64,000 nt of DNA from Undaria pinnatifida (taxonomy: Eukaryota > Sar > Phaeophyceae > Laminariales > Alariaceae). A program made the translations under genes and the position numbers. Shown here in pieces: positions 12,001 to 19,000 of the stretch. The DNA lies in assembly GCA_012845835.1 (NCBI GenBank), contig JABAKD010000011.1, positions 1,272,001 through 1,336,000 of the forward strand, read 5' to 3'. Position 1 is the first letter of the stretch. Every line of letters begins with the position of its first letter. Below the pieces are notes generated by a model. It saw only the letters and a list, made by a program, of their open reading frames with translations, had not been told where the DNA came from and did not search any database.

Positions 12001-12541
12001 GACCGATGTTACGGGTCGACTCTCATCTTTGCAAGCTGCGTGATGCTCCGGTCGCTCGGTTTTTTACAAGTTATTTTTCTTTTTGAAGATATATTGCCCT
12101 CCTGGATGTTGCGAAGATTAACGGGAAATTCAGCCAAAGGGAAATTTTCAGCCCATAATCAGTGTACCGCGCCAACGCGGGCTTGGCGTCTACCCTATCT
12201 CGCAGGTGATGCCCGTCCTCATTCCTTCCGGCTTCAGGCCCGGCCCGGCCCGAAGCACAGTCAGAATACCCGTCGGGGAGAGGGGAGGGGTAGCCGCTTG
12301 GAGAGCGTCCGACGGAGCCGCGAGCTCCCTATTTATGCCCAAAGACGACGACAGCAAGTCCGGGCAGGAATGGCTGAGGGGGGATCGGAAGCGAGGGGCT
12401 GGGGTTGGGGAGGGCGGTGATTCGCGAGTAGAGGATCTCGATTCTTTAAGGCAGAGCTTGTTGGGCATGGAGGACGGACGGGAGGAGGAAGAGGAGAAGG
12501 AGGGACGGGGTTGTATCAATAGTAGGCCTGCGGATCGATGA
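2096..12541 (+). CDS. TMEM184/OSTalpha-type (DUF300) seven-TM transporter-like protein, 6 exons
   Basis: Exons are 2096-2218, 5200-5379, 6423-6614, 9339-9518, 11035-11277 and 12206-12541. All junctions are phase 0 with GT-AG borders, giving 417 aa, a usual length for the family. Exon 1 carries TM1 (AGFCSAFAVVLSSLLI). Exon 2 carries the family signature MVPIYAIDSF and LRDCYEGYALYLF. Exon 3 holds TLQYSVIKPLAALVALLL. Exon 4 holds two TMs and ends in CIKAVLFLSFWQ. Exon 5 has DLLVCVEMLIIAVAHTTAF, and exon 6 opens with MPVLIPSGFRP before a soluble acidic tail ending in a Glu run. The family (TMEM184, LAZ1, organic solute transporter alpha) sits in endomembranes or plasma membrane; its substrate here is unknown. 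ATG 2096 fits because TM1 follows closely as in relatives. The introns are full of decayed copies of the exon junctions. The exon 6 stop could be bypassed by a further splice, which I cannot exclude. Confidence 0.88.
2841..3075. repeat. CAG/GGC triplet arrays in DUF300 intron 1
   Basis: Interrupted (CAG)n and (CGG)n runs at 2815-2870 and (CAG)n at 3026-3062 keep frames open on both strands. The resulting poly-Ala/Ser/Gln reading frames are composition artefacts inside intron 1. Confidence 0.8.
4308..4546. mobile_element. Short TIR element, family M1 (internal ATAGTGCC repeats)
   Basis: The left end reads TGCACTGGGGGACCCCCAAT. The right end, on the other strand, reads TACAGCAGTGGGGGGCTCCC. 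Both continue into ATAGTGCC-like sequence, so these are terminal inverted repeats. The inside is a run of GAATAGTGCC/ATAGTGCCGGT units. TA at the outer edges suggests a Tc1/mariner- or pogo-type MITE; that is inference from the TIR and TA only. Related copies lie at 35821-36008 and 39292-39474. Confidence 0.65.
5588..5762 (+). repeat. Two decayed copies of the exon 2 3' end and donor region
   Basis: The end of exon 2 plus the first bases of intron 2 (5311-5400) recur at about 5588-5675 and 5677-5762. Each copy keeps the order GAAGGCT...GCGCTGT(A)...TTTCTTGGCC(T)C...GATG(G)...GAGTAC...TGCGT. Both have decayed out of frame. They are non-coding relics of a local tandem duplication, not extra exons. 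Confidence 0.7.
5840..6440 (+). repeat. About 200-bp tandem repeats running up to the exon 3 acceptor
   Basis: Three diverged units end near 6040, 6240 and 6440. Each has GAAATATCTAGAT...GTGAAA, then GCAACCTTGCGA.CCGCCTG or similar, then ACCGCAGGTTG followed by (in the first two) GTTGATCTAGATCAT. The last unit runs into the real acceptor (GCCGCAG/GTTGTCGAT) of exon 3, so the earlier units carry decayed copies of the acceptor and the first exon bases. Confidence 0.65.
6640..7700 (-). mobile_element. 5'-truncated, decayed LINE; C-terminal end of reverse-transcriptase protein and 3' end
   Basis: On the minus strand, overlapping frames give pieces of one LINE C-terminal region: KLGMYPRKTNGDVRKLKWQ, then RWDNAVEKTWK...FGGYKTKVKEMIEEMERLAL, then REDIGMKTYLHGPMDYAKKL, a CPCGTT zinc-finger-like stretch, and THVIGKCEIYKEERDVLEEQ...FGRLES. 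The frame changes several times, so the copy is dead. The far 3' end (VNGQ...KASNK) abuts a 16-base G run at 6647-6662 (C run on the element strand). I recall very similar LINE ends in Ectocarpus. It lies in intron 3 of the DUF300 gene, antisense to it. Confidence 0.75.
7716..8024 (+). mobile_element. tRNA-headed SINE (copy 1) with poly(A) tail
   Basis: The head begins GGTCGCCCCGGTGGCGTATC (box A-like) and contains GAGTTCGAGCCCC (box B-like) about 45 bp later, as in a tRNA-derived Pol III promoter. A body of about 230 bp follows (CAAATTGACTTGCGGAAAGC...GAACCCTATGCGCGATAAAA...CACGGCTTGTCCAGAAGCTG) and then an A-rich tail at 8002-8024. A near-identical full copy lies at 57709-58006, a reversed 5'-truncated copy at 45646-45847, and a copy with another head at 56883-57207. 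Confidence 0.8.
9232..9298 (+). mobile_element. tRNA-like SINE head fragment
   Basis: GGTCGATTTCGCGAGTTCGA followed by GCCCC resembles the box B half of the SINE heads at 7716 and 56883, then a T run. It is too short to classify firmly and sits just 5' of exon 4 of the DUF300 gene. Confidence 0.35.
9560..9960 (+). repeat. TGCCTATTG-type short-unit array
   Basis: Degenerate 8 to 11-base units such as TGCCTATTGC, TGTCTATTGC and TGCTTACTGC fill most of this stretch of intron 4. They surround the decayed copy of the exon 4 end at 9690-9780. Confidence 0.6.
9690..10040 (+). repeat. Decayed copies of the exon 4 3' end and donor
   Basis: The real junction (9471-9560) reads ...TGTATCAAGGCCGTGCTC...GAGTTTTTGGCAG/GTGAGG...TTACCGGTACCTTGCCC. 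At 9692-9780 the same order recurs with substitutions, including GAGTTTTTGGCAG/GTTAGG and TTACCGGTACCTTGCCC. A third, weaker copy (GAAGGCCGTACTTTTCTTGAG) lies at about 10012-10040. The middle copy still has a formally valid GT donor. Confidence 0.75.
10470..10680 (-). repeat. Dispersed repeat shared with 53205-53395 (opposite orientation)
   Basis: On the minus strand this segment and the + segment at 53205-53395 are clearly homologous at DNA level (GTCGGGTTTTCACC..CCAGGCAGACATTGC, TGCACCAAGCGCGAAGCGCC). Both carry CATGGCCGT(A/G)(G/T)TCGTAAGAT near one end; that end alone recurs at 52855-52878. One frame stays open in both copies (IPTM.G.STSGFH.PGRHCL), but I do not recognise a protein. Confidence 0.5.
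11555..11835 (+). repeat. Decayed copy of the exon 6 acceptor region
   Basis: Intron 5 holds CGCCAACGCGGCCTTGGCGT at about 11557 and CTATCTCGCAG/TTTATGCCCGTCC at 11811-11834. The true exon 6 acceptor has CGCCAACGCGGGCTTGGCGT directly followed by CTATCTCGCAG/GTGATGCCCGTCC (12171-12222). The same two blocks thus occur twice, with the upstream pair opened by an insertion. The copied CAG is still an acceptor-like sequence. Confidence 0.65.
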
Positions 12542-12905
12542 CAACCAGAGCTATGGATGTGCCGGCCCCTGCATCAGTCTCGACACCGGGCTTGGGCCCG
12601 GTCCTGGGCCCGGTCCTGAGCCCAGTCCTAGCGCCGATGCTAGACTGGTCCCAGCGCCGATTCTGACGACCTCGGGCTCGGGTGTGTGAACACGTTCTCT
12701 GATTTTTGTTTGCTCATTTTTAGGGGAAGGGACTGGACGGTAGTGGGCCTGCGGATCGATGAGTCGCAGCTATGGGTATGTATGTGTCGGCCCCGGCCTT
12801 AGTCTAGGCCCCAGTCTTGGGCCCGGTCCTGGGTTCGGTCCTGAACCCTAGCGCCGATCCTGGCCCTAGTCCTAGCGCCGATCTTGGCCGGTCCAATTTG
12901 TGTTT
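12515..12905 (+). repeat. Two-unit tandem duplication over the stop codon and 3' flank of the DUF300 gene
   Basis: The stop-codon region (GGCCTGCGGATCGATGA at 12525-12541) and about 200 bp after it, rich in CTGGGCCCGGTCCTG and CTAGCGCCGAT units, recur from 12745 (GGCCTGCGGATCGATGA again) to about 12900. This puts a second copy of the coding end and 3' flank downstream of the stop. Confidence 0.7.
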
Positions 12906-13124
12906 TGAACATGTTCTGTTTTGGTGTTGTCCCGGCGCCAATCCTGGCCATGTGTTTCTTTACGGAGGGTTGAGCTGGGATCGTGGGTGGAGTTGGTGGT
13001 GGTATGGCGATCGTCTTCCCCAGGAGCGTGAGGTGTTCGGTGGAGAGGAGTGTGCCACGCAGGGGTGCAACCGATGGCGGCAGCACGCGCCGGGGTGGAA
13101 ATTCTGGGCGGCGGCGGTGACGGC

Positions 13125-13400
13125 AGCTGCAACTTGTTCCTCTGTCCTTGTAACAGGCAGGCAGTTAGTAAATAATCGTGCACGATGTGGATGTCCGCGA
13201 ACAAGCTGGTAAGCAGAGCACGTACTGGTCACGAGCGTGCATTGCGTTTTGTTTTCCCGTCTTGCAACGTCGGCAGCGTCTTTCCTTTGTCCTTGCAACA
13301 GGCCGGCATTTGTTGAAAAGTTTGTGTACAGTGAGGAGGTGCCTGCGAAAGCATGCAAGCGGGGCATATGTTGGTCACATTTGTGCAGTGATTTTGTGCC
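13125..13400 (+). repeat. About 140-bp tandem duplication
   Basis: TTGTCCTTGCAACAGGC(C/A)GG-type sequence, then GGAT/AGGTG..TGCGAA and GCAAGC...TGGTCAC, occurs twice (about 13140-13235 and 13285-13375). The units have diverged. No coding content is recognised. Confidence 0.5.
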
Positions 13401-13941
13401 CGTCGTCGCGCATCAACATGGAGCTATGTGTAAACAGCTGTATGTGTGCGCGAGTTTCCCATCAGCAGATGGGTGTACCTTGGTCGGGGTATACCTTTGT
13501 GAAGTGAATGTATGTACCTTCTTGACTTGAAGGTATATACAGTACCTTCGTCGTGACTTGAAGGTATATACCTTTGTGACGGTATATACCTAGTAACTGG
13601 CTAGAGCGCGGGGCAGAGCGTGAACGTCTCGGTACATGAATGCTTGATTTTCGAAAGGGAGCGGCTGTTTGTCCGGCGTAGTATTTCGCGGCGGGGCGGG
13701 GATGTAAGTTGAATGTACGAAGGCCATGAACTGCGATAGTCGAGAAGTCAATCGCCCTTGACCAGTTGGAAGTTACATGTTTTTGCCAGGCGCGTAAGAG
13801 GGTTGTGGTGCAACGTATATAGGCTACAGTATGAAAACAGGAGCTGCGATAAATATCTCTAGCTACGTAATTTGTTCGAGATAATTAATCAAATTTACAC
13901 TGCTCAGGGCTGACGTGTGCCGTCGCTGTCATGATTGGGCT

Positions 13942-14381
13942 AGGCGTTACTCCCAACGAACGCCAAAAAAACACGTTTTGTGACATTGGTTGTAAATTGG
14001 CGTTATGCAACGTTTTATATAAACATGTATGCCCCTGAGTGCGTTTTTTTTGTCATGAATCGTGACACCATCTGTTGTCTTTTTTTAATGTTTTCTTTCA
14101 AAAGTTTTTTTTATTTTTTTCAGACCGAAGAAGGCCGGCAAGTCCACGGTGTTGACTTAACCGAAGGGGCGAAGGCAACATCAACTCTGCGTTTTGCAGA
14201 TGGACAAAAACTGGTACACAAACGAAAGTGTATGGATCTTGAGCTTATTTTACCCGGATCTCCAGGAGGATCTTACAAAAAAAAAAGAAATTGCCGCGAT
14301 TCGTGACAAATATCACGATTCGCGAAATTGCGCGTTTTTTGTAACCATTTGTGACCATTTTCATGTTCGTTGGAATGACCC
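13942..14381. mobile_element. TIR element, family M5 (GGGTCATTCC ends)
   Basis: The left end reads GCGTTACTCCCAACGAACGC. The right end, on the other strand, reads AGGGTCATTCCAACGAAC. The inside is A/T-rich with long T runs and CGTGAC motifs. A second copy with better ends is 20013-20339, and a single end lies at about 54824. An open stretch at 14124-14306 inside it looks like chance coding and is not joined to the DUF300 gene, whose next exon is already found at 12206. Confidence 0.6.
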
Positions 14382-14384
14382 TGA

Positions 14385-16053
14385 GATTCGAGAAGGGAAG
14401 ACCGTCAGTTCCATGTCTGGACATCTGGCAAAAGGCTAAATCTATAGACAGAAACCTCCCACCGCACTTATATGATGAAGCAACCAAGGGCAGTTTGCCT
14501 CTACTTGTTCGGCTATGTACTCAGATTGCAGAAAGCGTAAGCGTTTGCGGTTCTTATTCCAGTAACGCGAGGACAGACAACGAGAGGCATTAATTTTGAT
14601 CGGGCACGTTTGGACTTTCCGGCACTGAGTACGTCGGTAAACTGGGGAAGAATGGTGTCGAGGAGACGGGAAGGCCGTCAGTTCCATTGTTATTGTACTT
14701 TTGGTCAAAGGCTAGCTACAGCAACAGCTGTATATATGGACATTGACCGCCCACCGCACTCAAAACGATACCACTCTGCTTCGAGTTTTTTGTTTCCCTG
14801 GCAGTCTTCTTATTCTGGGCACTGTAATGAGGGATCGACGTTGAAGCTCATTTTACGCATTCTCGGACGGCAAAAAACATGTAATAAAGCAACCAAGGGC
14901 AACAGAGCCGCCTGTTTTTTTTTTGCCCACTCAAGACTGGAATTGTTAGGCTTTGACCCAATGAGCGGATGAAATCGGCAATACACCAAAAGAGGCCATC
15001 ATTTCCACCGAATTCACCTCAAACTCGCGTCGGTACACGGAAACCTGTATAAAGCATGTGCGAGAAAACACGGAAAACAAAATCGGTTTAAGCAAAAATA
15101 AGTGCAAGCTTAGTGGGTCGAAGCCTAGGTATTGTGCGACAAGAGGCTGCAACCAACCGCCTTCGGTAAATCAAGTAGGTAATGGCGTCGACCTGAAAAT
15201 ATTGACATGCGATTGCGCCCCACATTGAACCCGCCCACACTTCCTGTATCCTACGTCGCGTGTCGTCGTTGCGTTTTGGCAGTTCACACTTGACAGGAAC
15301 CAGACAAGGACCACACGCGTAAACAAACAGGGAAGCATTAGCATACACTCATCGAACGTCTCCTGTTACTACTATGAGAAAACGGTAGACTTAGCGTGCT
15401 TTCAAATATCGAAAATACGCCAGATCAAGCACAACATGTTTCCATATTTTGAGGTGGTCCGCGCACATTTTGCAGGCATCTCCAAAAACCACGCCCGGCG
15501 ACAACGCGCGTTGGAGGTGTATGATAGCGTGGGTTACGGTCGGGTGGAACCGATGTCCTTTCGTGATATGTTAAAAAAAAACAAGAAACACAAACAAACC
15601 TCAACAGTTGTAATATATTGTATCCTCCTCAAAAACGGGTTTTATAGTTTCCGTGCACAGATCGCTTAACATCACCCTGTTGACCCTGGTACAAGCTAAT
15701 TCGAAGGGGAGTCGCCGACCTATATCCTTAATGAAGACACACACCCAGTAATGCATGCGATCGGAGTACCACACAGCTTGCGAAGATGAATTTCGACCAA
15801 ATCTTCGATCTCACAGCTGGAGTGAATTTTTCATTTTTTGCAATATGCTGAGCATTTTTGTTGTTATTTTGGTTGGCCCACGACCCAGCACAAACAAAAC
15901 TCAACAAAAAGCGGACAAAACAACTTAACTAAAGCCCCGCGATACTGAAAGGTGGACACATCTGTGTCACATACTAAATGTCAGACACAAACAAAAAAAC
16001 AAGCCTCTCGACACGAATTCCCGCAAAAAAACGCTTCAAAAAAACGCCTCTCG
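14385..16053. other. Intergenic stretch between the DUF300 and 2OG-oxygenase genes
   Basis: A diverged duplication joins about 14395-14505 and 14665-14910 (CCGTCAGTTCCAT, CAAAGGCTA, CCCACCGCACT and AAGCAACCAAGGGCA in the same order). A reversed copy of the core repeat (CTCACAGCTGGAG) lies at 15780-15826. Short frames near 15090-15350 (-) and 15436-15669 (+) show no recognisable domain. The two genes are transcribed toward each other, so 3' UTRs should lie at the edges. Confidence 0.5.
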
Positions 16054-19000
16054 TCACTGGAAAACAAAAGGAACGGTGATGAACGTATCCTCCCCCGCCA
16101 CCGGAAACCTCGCCCCCACACACCCCCCCATGACCACCTCCAACACATCAGCCCGAGCATCCTCCTCCACCCCTTCTTCATCAACCCCCACATCGTTAGG
16201 GTCCGGTATAAGCGTATCCGTTAACGCCACCACGCTCGAAACCTCCCCTGTTTTCGACAAGACGTGGAGGCGTACCGTGAGCACCCCGGTCACCCGCCCT
16301 ACCGCTTCGAGGCCCGGGTACACCTGCGCCAGGGCCTCGTTCAAGGGTTCCGTTGCTTCTTCCTCGCTGAGTCCGCCAGTGAAGAACGGCTGAGGGTCCG
16401 TGAACCAGCCGTGAATCACCTTCAGACACCACCACCAACAACAACAAAACGCGACCGACATATTGAGTATGTAAAGGTGAGGCGACGCGACAAAAACAGT
16501 AAACAAAACAGCGAAATCCCGAAAAGTTCATAAGGAAATAACAACGCCACTTGAGGTGGGATTCCCGCGTATACAAAAATAAGAGCACTCACAAAAAAAA
16601 ACACGTGTTTTCTCCCGTGTTTTAAACTTGGTTTACTATTACTCTCCCTGCCTAGCTAGCGTAGAATCAGCCCACCACTTGAGATGGGATTCCCGTATCT
16701 ATAAAATACGAGTACTCACAGAAAAACACGTGTTTTCCCCGTGTTTTAAACTTTGTTTCAGTATGACCCACCCCGCCTACGAAGCTAGGTTTCGGAAATA
16801 GGAGGCGTGCTTTCGGGGACATTTGTTTTCAGGTGCCACTAAGGGGAGGAGCCATCCCACGGTAGGGGATGGTTGCCCTTTTGGGGCGGAGCGTTTCTGA
16901 GAACGTTTCTGAGAACGTTCCGGTTGAGCTCCTCAAGTGTGGGGTTATCGGATAGGATGATAATCATACGAGTGTTGCTTGTCTTAAGACTGACTATTAA
17001 CACTATTAATACTATTATTGTTAGTACTATTAGTACTAATAGTGCATGGGAATGTTGGTCGGGTTGCGCGAACGAATGCCTTCGAAGTCATGTTTCGGGT
17101 GTTGATGGATAATGTTGATATTGAGCTCTTCCTCTCATGTTAGAAGCTCAGAAAATTCTTAGAATCTTCTGTTGCACCCCTAGCGTGGGATTATACATAC
17201 TTAATGTATGGTTTGTTATCGGGGAGACGACGCGTGCTACGAAAGGGGTACAGTATCTTTTTTGGGCCAACACACATATTTTAGACTGGCGGGCCACAAT
17301 AGTACCCCTTTTGGGCCAACATTTATACCTTTGACAAACGGGGCACAGTACCTCTTTTCGGTCAACATGTACATTTTTTATATACGGGGCACAGTACCTT
17401 TTCATGGCCAACATATATACTTTTGACTGACGGGGCACATTACCTCTTTCGGCCAAGATATATACACTTGACTAACGGGGCACACGTACCTTTTTTTGGC
17501 TAACATTACATATTTCTGACTGACGGGGCTGCTTCATGTAACAATTATCAACCACCGATGGAATCCCAACATGCGTTGGGTATCTTGGTTTTGCTTGACA
17601 CAAGCGGGCTAAGCGCGCCATTTCCCCCCAAATCAATGCTTGAATAAGACAAAAGAAAACAGTGCTCAGGCGAGGAGGCCTCAGAATCTTTAGCAATAGG
17701 TGACATGCCTATCGCGGTATGCTCCTCTCCTAAGGACACGTGCTACGATAGCGGTGCGCACCATTTTTTTTTCAACACTACCCCTCAGTTTGGGAGCTTA
17801 AGACATGTCCCTCCTAAGACCTGATTTGGAGAAAAATATATAATTGCTACCGGATGAAAAAATCCCATGGCCTAGGTACACTAACGAGAATATCATGCAA
17901 AAATTTATGTCGTCTACCCCTCAATTTTGGGAGCTTAAGACCTCTCCCAAAAGATGATATTTGGAAAAAATATACATAATTGCTACCGGATGGAAAAATC
18001 CCATGGCCTAGGTACACTAACGAGAATATCATGCAAAAAATTAATGGCATATTTTTGACGATAGTATTAGTAGGCTAAGGAGCCCCGTCATTCAGAAACC
18101 ATTTTCGCCAAAAAAAGGTATACCTCTATTGTAGCATGCGTCTAAGGTATAAAGGCGACTTTGGTTAATCATTACCCAGGAAATGGATTCCGAAACTCGG
18201 GGGCACGTTTTGGAGATAGTGAAGCAGTTAACCTTGTTAGGCCCCACGTAACGCGAAAACCAACCGAAACGAGAAAGTGCAGTTTCGGCAACTGTCTGCA
18301 CATAAATGTTGGCGCACAGCAGTACCGACAAGACCCGCGGCGTGCGATTCCTTGAAATTGCAGTCCTGACACTGAGCCAAGGTTTACGCAGCTCTCGTCA
18401 CACCCGCCTATCGACCCTTTGTGCGCCTGGAACAAAACAAAATTCTAATGTACAAACGAGTGATTTCCAGTGAAGTCAGGAGCTGGGGTACCATGTGTCC
18501 AGAGTTAAAACTTTGTCTGTCATCCCCTCGTTTTCCCATTCATTTTCAAGGAACTAGGATGGGGCTCTGAAGCCTGTTCCGCCCCCTAAACAGCCTGAAG
18601 TATAGTAGTGTCAGGTATAATATTTTGCGACCTCACCAAGCGGCCCTTGAGCGGATCACGCGTGCCCGCGACGGGACGCACGCCGTGAGGAAAGCGCGGG
18701 TCGAAAACAGTGAGACGGTTGAAATGCGGCTCGACGGTGTCGATGAAGTGCTTCTCTTCTAAGCCTACGCCCGGCTGAAAGCTCCTCCAGTAGTCCAGCA
18801 CGTGCGGCTTGAGAATCATTGTTTCGCCCCCCGTGAAGCCGCGGTTCTCCCAGTCTGAATGAAGCGCGACCAACCGCAGTTGAAGTTCAAGGGCGGCGGG
18901 AATTTAAGTCAAATGTGTTCAGCAGCAGCGGTGGCGGCAGCAGCAGCGGCAGTAGCAGCGGCAGCACAAGCAGCGGCAGCAGTACAAGCAGCAGCAGAAG

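Noticed and set aside
14124-14306. Possible extra 3' exon of the DUF300 gene (acceptor TTTTTTCAG, frame starting TEEGRQVHGVDLTEG).
   Set aside because: Exon 5 joins perfectly to 12206 (VMPVLIPSGFRP, a conserved continuation), and this segment lies inside an M5 TIR element.
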